A stretch of DNA of 64,000 nt from Anaerolineae bacterium (lineage in GTDB: Bacteria > Chloroflexota > Anaerolineae > Aggregatilineales > Phototrophicaceae): positions 1 through 64,000 of the forward strand of contig JADLAY010000049.1 of assembly GCA_020849765.1 (NCBI GenBank). The letters run 5' to 3'. The translations under genes were made by a program, and so were the position numbers. Below the pieces are notes generated by a model, which made no database searches, was not told the origin of the DNA, and saw nothing but the letters and a program-made list of their open reading frames with translations. Position 1 is the stretch's first letter. Every line of letters begins with the position of its first letter. Below are positions 53,300 to 61,917 of the stretch, piece by piece.

Positions 53300-53860
53300 T
53301 CATTCTGCTTGCTTCTTGGCTTCAAGCTGCGTTTTGTATTTAGCCTCTAGTTCTGCTATTAGCTCAATAAAACCCGTCCAGCCGTACATAAACTCTGATC
53401 TACTACAGTCTATTGCAAGCCCTCGCTCCGCCGAAAGATCGTACAAACGTCCCATTTGTGCCAAGATCTCGTTGTGTGGAGGTGTGAGCCGTTCAGCAGG
53501 CTTCTCAACAACTTGCTTCTCCGCCACTATTCTACGGTAGGCATCTCTATGCTGTTCGACAGCTATTGCTGCTTTCCAGCAGGCAGTTAGCCATGTTTTT
53601 TCGGAATCGCCTAAGCGGGCGTTGGATGCTTTCCCGTTTACAACTGGAAGAGGGCGCTCCCAACTTATCTTATTGGACCAAAGTAAACCTGTGCGTGCTG
53701 GATACTCATAGACAAATATGAACTGTTCCCGATTTTCATTCTCAAAATAAGCCACATACTTGCTTTCATCCGAAGTATCGAGCTTCGGAGGCAGACCTCG
53801 TTCTTTGCCGAAGTTGTTTTTTGCCTGAAAAATCAGTCTGTGAAGTACTTTTCTCGCCAC
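53300..53860 (-). CDS. Uncharacterised soluble protein
   Basis: This 186-residue protein has an N-terminal beta part (KYVAYFENENREQFIFVYEY) and a long helical C-terminal half that ends in a Lys/Glu-rich coil (ELEAKYKTQLEAKKQAE). It has no motif I recognise. Composition is more AT-rich than its neighbours, suggesting separate acquisition. A hairpin just past the stop may end its transcript. It is monocistronic as far as can be seen. Confidence 0.5.
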   Translation of the reverse strand: MARKVLHRLIFQAKNNFGKERGLPPKLDTSDESKYVAYFENENREQFIFVYEYPARTGLLWSNKISWERPLPVVNGKASNARLGDSEKTWLTACWKAAIAVEQHRDAYRRIVAEKQVVEKPAERLTPPHNEILAQMGRLYDLSAERGLAIDCSRSEFMYGWTGFIELIAELEAKYKTQLEAKKQAE

Positions 53861-53953
53861 TAGGTATCCCCATAATATGTTTGATTGTAGCGAGCAAGTG
53901 TAGTTGAAATGTGCGTTGCTTCAGAACAAGGAAAGTGATTTTGACTGATCACA

Positions 53954-54673
53954 TTACTCGAATAGCGAGCGCTGTCCAGTTATATGCTGTATGTCGTTAT
54001 TAGGTTCTTCTGCGTCGCCTTCGTAATGTTGAACAAAGCTCGGTGAGTTGTTGGTTGCCCTAGTCAAGCGCGGCGAGACTTTGATCACTTCCATTCTGTC
54101 CTCTGGGTATGCCTCCAACATGAGTATTATATCCTCAAGAGGTGACTCAGGATTTAGATAAGCAGCTTCGTCTTCCGGCTCGATGATCACGCACGTCCGT
54201 CTATGAATGTGCCACGTCGCAGGGTTCGCTTCAGCGGTCAGGAGCGCAAACGACACAAGCGGTGAGCGGTGATGATAGTTTACGGCGAAAATACCGGCGA
54301 TCCCGAAAAGCTGCCGAGATTTCAGGCGCACATAGTACGGCTGTTTTCCATCCCAGAGATAGAAGCCATCAGCGACCACCAGACAGCGCGTATTCGCAAA
54401 CGCATCCCGAAACGTCCCTTTTTCCAGCACCGTTTCAGAGCGGGCAATCAGGAGCGAGTTGACTTCCATGTTGGTATCCCAAGGCGGCACAAAGCCGAAC
54501 ACGCCCTGGGTGAGCGCGGCTCGACCTTCATGCCAAAGCAAAATCGGCGTGTACATGCCCGGATGCAGGTTGTACTGCGGCGCTCCCGACAGCGGGATAG
54601 ACGTACCAAACCGCCTGTGAACCAGATCCGGCTGCGTCAGCGTGTAACGTATTTTGGGCAATGTCTGCTGCAT
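53954..54673 (-). CDS. Degenerate SRAP (YedK/HMCES-like) protein with clamp-binding tail
   Basis: This protein of about 239 residues follows the SRAP fold order: YNLHPGMYTPILL, GVFGFVPPW, LLIARSETVLEKGTFRDAF, RCLVVADGFYLWDG, FGIAGIF, SFALLTAEAN, HIHRRTCVIIEPED. SRAP proteins protect abasic sites in single-stranded DNA by a crosslink through Cys2. Here Cys2 is absent, the active-site Asn (INAR) is replaced by Leu (LIAR) and the Glu of GFYEW by Leu (GFYLW). The His of HxR remains. It ends GQRSLFE, resembling a beta-clamp-binding QxxLF motif. ATG 54673 has GAGG upstream; a TTG at 54691 is possible. An SOS-type promoter precedes it. Confidence 0.8.
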   Translation of the reverse strand: MQQTLPKIRYTLTQPDLVHRRFGTSIPLSGAPQYNLHPGMYTPILLWHEGRAALTQGVFGFVPPWDTNMEVNSLLIARSETVLEKGTFRDAFANTRCLVVADGFYLWDGKQPYYVRLKSRQLFGIAGIFAVNYHHRSPLVSFALLTAEANPATWHIHRRTCVIIEPEDEAAYLNPESPLEDIILMLEAYPEDRMEVIKVSPRLTRATNNSPSFVQHYEGDAEEPNNDIQHITGQRSLFE

Positions 54674-54722
54674 GTTCGACCTCGATACCAAGCGTTCTCA
54701 CAGCCAAGTATTCACATCAACT

Positions 54723-54752
54723 ATCATAGATCGATTCAGAACAGATGTTCAA
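54723..54752 (-). promoter_or_regulatory. SOS-type promoter of the SRAP gene
   Basis: On the minus strand TTGAAC (54752-54747), an 18-base spacer and TATGAT (54728-54723) form a near-consensus promoter. A perfect GAAC-N4-GTTC palindrome (GAACAGATGTTC, 54739-54750) covers the -35 box and spacer, the arrangement of a LexA operator of the Gram-positive/Chloroflexi type. The start codon follows 50 bases after the -10. Confidence 0.7.
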
Positions 54753-54792
54753 GTTATAAGTAGGGATTTGCTGCGTCGGAATCCGGTTGGAA

Positions 54793-57700
54793 CTAGACCG
54801 AACTGGCATTCGCCCGCTCCTGCAGGTCGTATATGCGCTCGGCGATGATGTTGATGATGTTCCCGCGCTTCTGGACTCGTCCATCGACGGCGAGCAGCAG
54901 CTTGCGCACGATCCGGTGATGCGCGTCATAGACCTTGGGGGAAATAATGATGTCCATCATGTAGAAGGCGTCCTTTTCCGCGAAGAACTCATCCTGCAGC
55001 GTCAGAAAGGCGAATCCTTTGGCGGTCGGCGGGCGCTGCAGCACCATCGATACCCCGGCGATACGGACTTTCTGTCCATCCCTGCAGCGCTTGAGTTGCT
55101 CACTTGTGGTGACACCCTTTTTGTTCAGCCAGTCCCGATAGTGCGCCATCACATGGTCGTCGGGGGAAAAACCCAGCACCGTGAGTTCCGCCCGGAGTTT
55201 TTCCGCCTGCGTGAGCGGCGGCAGATCGACCAGTTCCTCCTCGAATACTAGACCCAGCTGGTTCACCTGTGCGGCGACCGTCCCTAACCGCCACAGGAGT
55301 TCACGGCGAGGCACCTTCCATTCCTCCATTGCGCCGCAGATGATCAGGTTTTCGATCTGCGACTCCGGCAGGCGCGTGCGCTTGTAAAAATCGGTCAGGT
55401 CGACGAATGGCTGGCTCCCGCGCGCCGCCTCGATTTTGGCGGCGCCCGTGTCGCCGAGCGTCGTCACGTAGTTGAAACCCAGGCGGATGCCGCCATTCTC
55501 GACCGCGCATTTGGCTCCACTCTTATTGATGCTGACAGGCAGGATCTCGATCCCTCTCCGCCGGGCGTCGCTGACCACGACGTTCGGACCCCAGAATCCG
55601 ACGGGCATATTGTTCAAGCACGCAACTGCGTAATCTGCCGGAAAGTAGCACTTCAACCAGGCGGACTGGTAGACGAGAACGGCGAAGGCGGCGGCATGGG
55701 CACGGGGGAAGGCATAGCTGCCGAACGCCTTGATCTGCTCGAAGACCTTGTGTGCGACCTCGTCGCTGACTCCGCGCGCGGCTGCTCCGGCGATGAATTT
55801 CGCTTCCCAGCGCTCGATTTCCGAACCGGCGTATTTCTTGCCCAGACTGCGGCGCATCTGCTCGCCTTCACCGAGCGTGAAGCCGGCGAGTGCGTGGGCA
55901 ACAAGGGCGACCTGCTCCTGCCAGAGCAGCGTCCCCAGCGAGTCGGCGAGCGCATCCTTCAGGGAGGGATGCAGGTAGGTCACCGACTCTTGCCCCAGCA
56001 GGCGGCAGAAATAAGCATGAACCGTACCCGCGATGATCGGACCGGGGCGGATCAGGCTGATGGCGATCACGATGTCGGCGAACTTCTTGGGACGCTGGAA
56101 GGGCAGATTCTGGCTCTGCGCTCGGCTGTCGAGCTGGAAGACGCCGATGGTATCTGCCAACGTCAGCATGGCATAGACCTTCGGATCGTCGTAGCGCAGG
56201 TTGTCGAAGCTGATCTGTTCGCCGGTTCGTTCTTCGATCCGGCGAAGGGTCTCGGCGATGACGTCGAGAATCTTGAGACCGAGGATGTCGACCTTCACCC
56301 AACCCATATCGCCGATGGAGTCTTTGTCCCACTGAATGACGAAGCGATCCTTCATCCGGGTCGGTTCGGTGGCGACGTAGTGGTGAATTGGCTTTCTGGT
56401 GATGACGAAGCCGCCGTTATGCTGACCCAGATGGCGAGGGAAAGCGTGCAACTGACCAGCGAAGTCGATCAGGTAGCGCCAGGTGATACCCTTCGCTTGT
56501 GATCCCCCGGCAAGTCCCGAATTCTTGCGAATATCCTGCTCGAAGAGGTCCAGTTCTGCCCTCAGACTTGGGATAGCGTCTTCCGGGATGCCCAGCCGCT
56601 TCGCGATGTCGCGCAGGGAACTTCTCGCCTTGAACGTGATCACGTTCGCCACCATCGCTGCGTGATCGACGCCGTATTTATCGAACAGGTAGGCAATAAT
56701 TTCGGGGCGACGGCCACTCTCAAAGTCGATGTCGAAGTCGCCTGCCTGACGTTCAGGACTGAGGAAGCGCTCGAAGACGAGGTTGTACTGGAGGGGGTCG
56801 ACCGGGCTGATGAAGAGCAGGTAAGCCACAATCGAATTCGCGCCCGACCCTCTGCCGTTGTACCAGATACGCTGCCGCTGCGCGAAACGGCAGATGCCCC
56901 ACACCAGCAGGTAGTAGTGCTCGGAATGCGTTTGTGCGATGATGCTCAGTTCGTGCTCGATCCGCTGGTGAATGCGATCTAAAAGGTCGGGGGAGGCATT
57001 AGGATAGCGTCGGGAGATTGCCTCTAAGCAGAGCTGGCGCAGGTACGCGATGGCGGTCATGCCATCCGGCAGCGGATACGCCGGCATTTCCTGAATGCCG
57101 TGCTGCAAGTCGAACCGGCATTGCTCGGCGATTTTGACCGTGTTGCTGATAGCTAAAGGGTAGTCCTCGAACAGCACTGCCATCTCGTCAGCGGATTTAA
57201 GGTAGTACTCGTGACTGGGACGGCGAAGATGGCGCAGCTCCTCAATCTTGAGCTTGTGCTTGATGGCAACCAGCAAATCCTGCAAGCCGTGCCCATCTGA
57301 CATGGCGTAATGGACGTTGTTGGTGGCGACGTACTCGACGCCGACCTGCTTCGCCAGCAGCACGAGCTGTCGAATGAGCGACTTGTCATCACGCAGGAGA
57401 TGATTGTGTAATTCGATGAAGAAATTTTCTTTGCCGAACAGGTCAGCGCAGCGTTGGGCGATGGCGAGCGCGGCGCGCCGATCCCCCCGGAGGAGCGCGG
57501 CAGGGATCGCGCCCTTGCGGCACCCGGAGAGCGCGATCAGCCCGTCCGTATGCCCCTTGAGCGCGTCCGCAGGGAGTTTGGCTTCGCCCTTTGGCGCGGC
57601 GTGCTGTGCCAGAGTGACGAGCGTGCAGAGATTCGCCCAACCAGTTTGGTTTTTGACCAGCAGCAGAAGATGATGTCCATCATGGAGGGTGATTTCTGCT

Positions 57701-57891
57701 CCGAAGATGGGGCGGACACCGTATTCTTTTGCAGCCTGAGAGAAGCGAACAGCGCCGGAGACGTTGTCGTGATCGGTTAAAGCGAGCGCCGAATGCTTCA
57801 GTTCAGCGGCACGTTGGAGCAAGTTCTCAGGATGCGATGCGCCATCTAGGAAACTGAAGTTGGAATGAGTATGCAATTCGACGTAGTCCAC
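54793..57891 (-). CDS. dnaE2: Error-prone DNA polymerase III alpha subunit (DnaE2/ImuC)
   Basis: This 1,032-residue C-family polymerase has an N-terminal PHP domain (VELHTHSNFSFLDGASHPE) and palm motifs YNGRGSGANSIVAYLL (near 347) and GDFDIDFESGRRPEI (near 387) with the catalytic aspartates. VKVDILGLKILDVI (near 540) and the C-terminal helix-hairpin-helix and OB parts follow. Length and lack of a tau-binding tail fit DnaE2/ImuC, the translesion polymerase of the ImuA-ImuB mutasome. It is the last gene of the imuA-imuB-DUF6504-dnaE2 operon, 19 bases after the DUF6504-like gene. Confidence 0.93.
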   Translation of the reverse strand: MDYVELHTHSNFSFLDGASHPENLLQRAAELKHSALALTDHDNVSGAVRFSQAAKEYGVRPIFGAEITLHDGHHLLLLVKNQTGWANLCTLVTLAQHAAPKGEAKLPADALKGHTDGLIALSGCRKGAIPAALLRGDRRAALAIAQRCADLFGKENFFIELHNHLLRDDKSLIRQLVLLAKQVGVEYVATNNVHYAMSDGHGLQDLLVAIKHKLKIEELRHLRRPSHEYYLKSADEMAVLFEDYPLAISNTVKIAEQCRFDLQHGIQEMPAYPLPDGMTAIAYLRQLCLEAISRRYPNASPDLLDRIHQRIEHELSIIAQTHSEHYYLLVWGICRFAQRQRIWYNGRGSGANSIVAYLLFISPVDPLQYNLVFERFLSPERQAGDFDIDFESGRRPEIIAYLFDKYGVDHAAMVANVITFKARSSLRDIAKRLGIPEDAIPSLRAELDLFEQDIRKNSGLAGGSQAKGITWRYLIDFAGQLHAFPRHLGQHNGGFVITRKPIHHYVATEPTRMKDRFVIQWDKDSIGDMGWVKVDILGLKILDVIAETLRRIEERTGEQISFDNLRYDDPKVYAMLTLADTIGVFQLDSRAQSQNLPFQRPKKFADIVIAISLIRPGPIIAGTVHAYFCRLLGQESVTYLHPSLKDALADSLGTLLWQEQVALVAHALAGFTLGEGEQMRRSLGKKYAGSEIERWEAKFIAGAAARGVSDEVAHKVFEQIKAFGSYAFPRAHAAAFAVLVYQSAWLKCYFPADYAVACLNNMPVGFWGPNVVVSDARRRGIEILPVSINKSGAKCAVENGGIRLGFNYVTTLGDTGAAKIEAARGSQPFVDLTDFYKRTRLPESQIENLIICGAMEEWKVPRRELLWRLGTVAAQVNQLGLVFEEELVDLPPLTQAEKLRAELTVLGFSPDDHVMAHYRDWLNKKGVTTSEQLKRCRDGQKVRIAGVSMVLQRPPTAKGFAFLTLQDEFFAEKDAFYMMDIIISPKVYDAHHRIVRKLLLAVDGRVQKRGNIINIIAERIYDLQERANASSV

Positions 57892-57910
57892 CTAACTCAG
57901 TCCTTCCGCA

Positions 57911-58165
57911 TCAATCCCAGAGTTCCTCAATACCCCATTCGTCTGTTTGCAGATTGTGATAGATTCGCATCAGCCACCCACTGGTCGTGATCTCATAGAA
58001 GTCATGACACTCCGGCTCCTCTAGCGAGCCACTCGGCACACGGTACCTATTAGAGATGCGCTCGATCGGGTATTCGACGTTTCCCCAGAACAGAGCAACG
58101 GGTCGGCTGCCCTCATCCAGCCGGACACGAATGGGTTGAAATTCTGCTGGCACGGTGAAGGTCAT
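57911..58165 (-). CDS. DUF6504-like small mutasome-associated protein
   Basis: This 84-residue beta-rich protein (PIRVRLDEGSRPVALFWGN near 11-29, then FYEITTSGWLMRIYHN near 55-70) resembles DUF6504 proteins. These often sit between imuB-like and dnaE2 genes. Its start overlaps the imuB stop as ATGA. The biochemical role is unknown; linkage suggests it assists the mutasome. Confidence 0.75.
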   Translation of the reverse strand: MTFTVPAEFQPIRVRLDEGSRPVALFWGNVEYPIERISNRYRVPSGSLEEPECHDFYEITTSGWLMRIYHNLQTDEWGIEELWD

Positions 58166-59388
58166 GCTGTATCTACCGCCGTGAATATGGGCTGATCGTC
58201 GTCAAGAGAGGTGATGAAAAAATGTTCACCGTAGCAAGCGACCAGGTCATCCAGCACCGCCTGCCGGGACTCGATTACGCGCATCGCCGGGAAAAGTTCG
58301 AGTTGGGTAGCGACTGTCGGCACTAAGTCGCCCAAGGTCAACTGGATTTCGCTGATTGGGGCAGCAAGCCGCGCACTCTCTAAGAGCTTCTGCAACTTGC
58401 GGGTAAGCTGCGCAGCAGAATTCGTGCGGTGACGCAGTTTGGTCTCCAGTTCGCGCGCGCCGTGATTGTCGAGCACCAGCGTCAGGCGCACGTGGCGCAT
58501 CGTCTCACCCACCGCGTCCAGAGAGGCGAGCAGTTCCGTTGTGAGCTGCTTGAGCGCCTCGTCGATGATCTGCTTGTCGGACACGCCATCTTCAAACGCG
58601 ACGTTACGACTGATCTCCCGCTCTCGCTTCAAGCGCTGCACCGGCGTCGGATCGATGCCCTGCGCCAGTTGATAGGCGACCTGCCCCGCTTTGCCAAACT
58701 GGGCGCGCATCGCTGCACTCGGCAGGCGAGCGAAATCCCCCAGCGTGCGAATCCCTAACCACCAGAGTCTGCGCTGGGTTTTCTCGTTCAGCGGCAGCAG
58801 CGAAACCGGGTGGCACATCAGCATCCACCGTTCTTCACCGGGAGGAACGTAGACAATCTCCCCCTCCCGCGCCGACTGCGCGGCGACCCAGGCCGTGAAG
58901 CGGTTGGCGGCGATGCCAATCAGTGTGGGCAGATGATGGTGCCTGAGCGCGTCCTGAAGCTGCTCTCCGAAGTTGAACAGCGCCTGTGGTTTCAGCATGC
59001 CGATGTCGAGGAACAGAACGGCGGGATTGAGCGAAGAAGCAGCGGATTGCACGCTCAGCGAAACTTTCTCATCACCCGTTCCCCAGCCTCTGTAGGTCAG
59101 TTCAATGCGATCTGAGAAGGTGTAGAGCGTCTTGAGAAGCGCATCGAGCGCCTGTCGGTAGCGGGGTGGATTGAGCGGCAGCACAGAGATCTCTGGCACA
59201 AAAGCTTGCGCGTGCCGTACCAGCATCCCTGGTCGGATGTCAAGCGTTGCCGCCTGCTCCGAGACCGCAGCGATACGGCGAACGACCCGCGTGTTTTCGC
59301 TCAAGGCAAGCAGTTCGTCCGAAGCTTCGGCGTGCTGCTGTTGTTCGACCCTTGCCGCGAAAAACGGGAAAAAGACACACAGGATCAT
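58162..59388 (-). CDS. imuB: Y-family polymerase-like mutasome protein ImuB
   Basis: This 408-residue protein starts at ATG 59388, which overlaps the imuA stop. It is a Y-family-like fold without the catalytic carboxylates: the N-terminus reads MILCVFFPFFAARVE where polymerases have DxDxFFA. Thumb and little-finger regions remain (LGIRTLGDFARLPSAAM). The C-terminal region has QLELFPAM, a consensus beta-clamp-binding motif. ImuB is the scaffold that brings DnaE2 to the clamp. It is a standard member of the cassette, with a somewhat short C-terminus. Confidence 0.9.
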   Translation of the reverse strand: MILCVFFPFFAARVEQQQHAEASDELLALSENTRVVRRIAAVSEQAATLDIRPGMLVRHAQAFVPEISVLPLNPPRYRQALDALLKTLYTFSDRIELTYRGWGTGDEKVSLSVQSAASSLNPAVLFLDIGMLKPQALFNFGEQLQDALRHHHLPTLIGIAANRFTAWVAAQSAREGEIVYVPPGEERWMLMCHPVSLLPLNEKTQRRLWWLGIRTLGDFARLPSAAMRAQFGKAGQVAYQLAQGIDPTPVQRLKREREISRNVAFEDGVSDKQIIDEALKQLTTELLASLDAVGETMRHVRLTLVLDNHGARELETKLRHRTNSAAQLTRKLQKLLESARLAAPISEIQLTLGDLVPTVATQLELFPAMRVIESRQAVLDDLVACYGEHFFITSLDDDQPIFTAVDTA

Positions 59389-60107
59389 CGAGTATGCTTT
59401 CCATCGGGTAGGTCGAAACGCAGGGTCACTGACTGCTGACAATCCCGACCGTTTTGCTTGATCACCGTCACTTTGACGAGATATCCGCCAACGGCCCCCC
59501 AGCGATCCAGCCAGCGAACTCGCCTCATCTGCAGTAGGGTCGCTGCGTAGGGGTGAAAGGGCGAGGCGTCGGGCGTTCTGGCTCGATTGAGGATGACAAA
59601 GGCACAAGATGAACGGCGAACCGCATTGATGAGCCGCCGCAGCGCTTCGCGCCCGACATCTTCGACGGAAGCGGTGTGTCCGAAGATAAACAAGCCGGCT
59701 GAATAGCGATTGACGAGATCGGCAGCAATCTCGAATCCCATGACAGGATCAGGAGGGCGGACAACCAGCAGATTCTGCAATTTGACGTGGAGAGCCGCAG
59801 CATACTTCGGATTGAATGTATGGATTGGGTCAGCGTAGACTGCCAACTCCTCCTGTGCTTGTGCTGAGGCAATCGTTTTTAGGGCTAATGTGGTGACACC
59901 AGCCGTCCGCACGCCATAGAACTCCGTGATTTGTCCGCGCAGGATGCCACCTTTGAGAGCGGCGTCCAACCTTGAAAAAGACGTTGGAAGCGGGGGAAAT
60001 GCGTCAGCAGTAACAATATCTCTCCCGCGACGGATAGCTTGTTTCCCCCACTTCTTCTGAATAACTTCGGCTATATCGTCAAGGATTTCTTGCTTCTTTG
60101 GTTCCAT
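59385..60107 (-). CDS. imuA: RecA-like mutasome protein ImuA
   Basis: This 240-residue RecA-fold protein has a fold-start segment SRLDAALKGGILRGQITEFYG. The P-loop is changed to GVRTAGVTTLAL: the Walker A Lys is Val, so ATP binding is doubtful. The later strand SSCAFVILNRART matches the family. ImuA binds ImuB and DnaE2. It is the first gene of the operon. A promoter with a GAAC-type operator lies 22-57 bases upstream. Confidence 0.85.
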   Translation of the reverse strand: MEPKKQEILDDIAEVIQKKWGKQAIRRGRDIVTADAFPPLPTSFSRLDAALKGGILRGQITEFYGVRTAGVTTLALKTIASAQAQEELAVYADPIHTFNPKYAAALHVKLQNLLVVRPPDPVMGFEIAADLVNRYSAGLFIFGHTASVEDVGREALRRLINAVRRSSCAFVILNRARTPDASPFHPYAATLLQMRRVRWLDRWGAVGGYLVKVTVIKQNGRDCQQSVTLRFDLPDGKHTR

Positions 60108-60128
60108 ACCCGTCGCCCAAAATAATCG

Positions 60129-60164
60129 GTAATAGAAATACCTTCAAACATAGCACAAAAGTTC
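60129..60164 (-). promoter_or_regulatory. Candidate SOS-type promoter of the imuA operon
   Basis: On the minus strand GAACTTTTGTGC (60164-60153), one base off GAAC-N4-GTTC, overlaps a -35-like TTGTGC. An 18-base spacer leads to TATTAC (60134-60129). The layout equals that of the SRAP promoter. Confidence 0.45.
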
Positions 60165-60211
60165 TTAGTTGTGATGGTATCCGTTGCAGACGTTTGGGCG
60201 TTTTTTCCTCG

Positions 60212-60418
60212 TTAGTCCCGAGGCAGTGAAAGAGCGCGCCTCTTGCCAGGGGTACGGTAGAGGCGTCCCTGCTTGAAAAGTATCTGAAGATGCTGCCGCA
60301 CACTTCTTCGTGCTAGATAGCAGCCTTCTGCGATTTCACGCTCTGAAGGCGCGTATTTATAGCGCTCGAAGTAATCGCATACGAAGGCGTAAACAGCTTC
60401 TGTATTCTGATTAGTCAC
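60212..60418 (-). CDS. LexA-type DNA-binding domain protein without peptidase domain
   Basis: The product has about 68 residues: TEAVYAFVCDYFERYKYAPS, EREIAEGCYLARRSVRQHLQ, then LFKQGRLYRTPGKRRALSLP. This is the winged-helix LexA N-terminal domain, complete through its wing. The self-cleaving peptidase and dimerisation domain is missing, and the protein ends naturally at a stop. GTG 60418 is preferred because the probable promoter (60473-60501) would put the transcript start near the alternative TTG at 60466. It probably regulates the adjacent imuA-imuB-dnaE2 operon and itself. Confidence 0.75.
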   Translation of the reverse strand: MTNQNTEAVYAFVCDYFERYKYAPSEREIAEGCYLARRSVRQHLQILFKQGRLYRTPGKRRALSLPRD

Positions 60419-60472
60419 ATTGACACCGGTTGATCTTGATATAACAGGAATCAAATATTCAATCAAGAGATA

Positions 60473-60501
60473 ACCATAGAACGAATATTCTGATTGGTCA
60501 A
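60473..60501 (-). promoter_or_regulatory. Candidate promoter and operator of the LexA-like gene
   Basis: On the minus strand TTGACC (60501-60496), a 17-base spacer and TATGGT (60478-60473) form a promoter. GAACGAATATTC (60479-60490), one base off GAAC-N4-GTTC, abuts the -10 box, a typical repressor position. Confidence 0.5.
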
Positions 60502-60589
60502 GTTCGTGTTTGGGTAGAAGTCGGTTCCGAGCGCGTACAAATCCGGCAGAGAGAATGTCAAGAAGTCTGGGTAAATGGTCCCCCGGTCA

Positions 60590-60838
60590 TTAGAACGATA
60601 AGCGCTCCTCATAACAAATGGCGAGCTGGTTCAAGATCAGCGGCCAGTTGAAAATCGGTCCGGTTCACTTACGCAGAATGTCGTCGGTGACGAGGTAGAG
60701 CAACTTGCCGGCAGCCTCCTCGGTCGGGAAGAAGAACTTGGTCATTAAGACCTCGCGTAGTTGGTGATGGATAGCATCGATCGGCTTGCCGTGCTCCCAG
60801 GTCGTGCTAAGGTGGCCGTCTGTCTGCACCGAAAGCAT
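60590..60838 (-). pseudogene. Broken IS256-family transposase (C-terminal remnant)
   Basis: Translation of the minus strand gives IDAIHHQLREVLMTK, FFFPTEEAAGKLLYLV and, beyond a TGA stop at 60665-60667, TGPIFNWPLILNQLAI then EERL. This is the end of IS256/Mutator-type transposases. The stop replaces the Trp of the conserved K-W-T. The N-terminal two thirds and the inverted repeats are gone. The rest of 60467-61002 holds no gene. Confidence 0.7.
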
Positions 60839-60942
60839 CGACCGGATTCTGAACTACAGGAAATGCAATCCACATCACTGTGCGGAGGTCACACAACCAA
60901 GTGATGCGATAGCTATCTCTAAGGCTACTCCGCTATCAAATC

Positions 60943-60974
60943 AACTGAGGGGCGACCATGGTCGCCCCTCAGTT
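60943..60974 (-). terminator. Long perfect hairpin downstream of the membrane protein gene
   Basis: AACTGAGGGGCGACC/GGTCGCCCCTCAGTT (15 bp, 60943-60957 with 60960-60974) lies 29 bases after the stop at 61003 and probably terminates the cytochrome operon. The T-run after it is weak (TTGATTTG). Confidence 0.7.
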
Positions 60975-61002
60975 CAAGTGCCGGAAACTGTAAGGTGTCT
61001 GC

Positions 61003-61914
61003 TTAAGCGAGCCTTTCCTCGCGTGGGTCGAGCAGCGCGACCAGACCGATCAGCCCCCAGTTAGCAAAGACCAGCGGAGCTAGAAATGGCGAACCACGAA
61101 CAAAGCGCTCCATCAGGATGGTACCATTGGCGATCAGGTTTGTGTTTACGTGCAGCACAAACCCCACCACACCGACCAGACACATCAAGACCATGGTGAC
61201 AGTATATATGGTCAGATCGCTGCGGCTGGGTCGCCTGATTAATCCTAGCGCTGCGCTCACCACAACCGCAAAGATTCCAGCTACGGTCGGAATCCACACC
61301 CAGGGGTTCTCTAGGTTGATTCGCGCGTGATCGAGTACGCTGCTGATGGTGGTTGCCAGCAATCCGACGCTGACGATGAAGAAATAGGCGCGCGTCTTGC
61401 TGTAAGGCATCTGCACGTGAGTGCTGCCGAGCAGCCGTAGACGCCCGCTATTCACTGGATCCTCAATCCAGGCGGCGCTGATCCCCAGCACGCCGTTCAG
61501 AGCGAAGAAAAGCGGACCCAGAAACGGCGGCGCCCAGATAAGCACGGAAACTGTGTCCGCGATGGGTGTGCCACCGCCGATTAGGTTGGCGCGTACCAGG
61601 TGAAAATACGCGCCCAGCAGCCCAACGACGATACTACCCAGAAAGACGACGTTTGCCAGCACCGTCGCCAACGGACGGTTACGGAAGGCGATCAGTCCGG
61701 CGAGGAGTAGAATGATCCCGGCGGCAATGCCAAAGACAATCGGAATCCATTCGTTGGTCTTGATCGTTCCGCTGATGCTGTGGGCGAAGTAAATGTCGAT
61801 GCCCAGAAACAGTTCCGTGATTGCCGCGAGCAGCAGCATCACCTGATCGCGGGTACCCGGCAACCGTCTGACGACGACGCGCGCCGGCGGAAAGACTTCC
61901 GTCAAATAGGACAT
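61003..61914 (-). CDS. Polytopic membrane protein of the cytochrome operon
   Basis: This 303-residue protein has about seven membrane helices, near 26-45, 57-77, 85-105, 128-148, 175-195, 205-228 and 235-260. A four-helix unit appears to be repeated: TIKTNEWIPIVFGIAAG compares with NLENPWVWIPTVAGIFAV, and LVRANLIGGGT with VNTNLIANGT. No haem-binding CxxCH is present. It follows the octaheme cytochrome gene by three bases, so it may anchor that protein or pass electrons from quinol. I recognise no named family. Confidence 0.65.
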   Translation of the reverse strand: MSYLTEVFPPARVVVRRLPGTRDQVMLLLAAITELFLGIDIYFAHSISGTIKTNEWIPIVFGIAAGIILLLAGLIAFRNRPLATVLANVVFLGSIVVGLLGAYFHLVRANLIGGGTPIADTVSVLIWAPPFLGPLFFALNGVLGISAAWIEDPVNSGRLRLLGSTHVQMPYSKTRAYFFIVSVGLLATTISSVLDHARINLENPWVWIPTVAGIFAVVVSAALGLIRRPSRSDLTIYTVTMVLMCLVGVVGFVLHVNTNLIANGTILMERFVRGSPFLAPLVFANWGLIGLVALLDPREERLA

Positions 61915-61917
61915 GAT

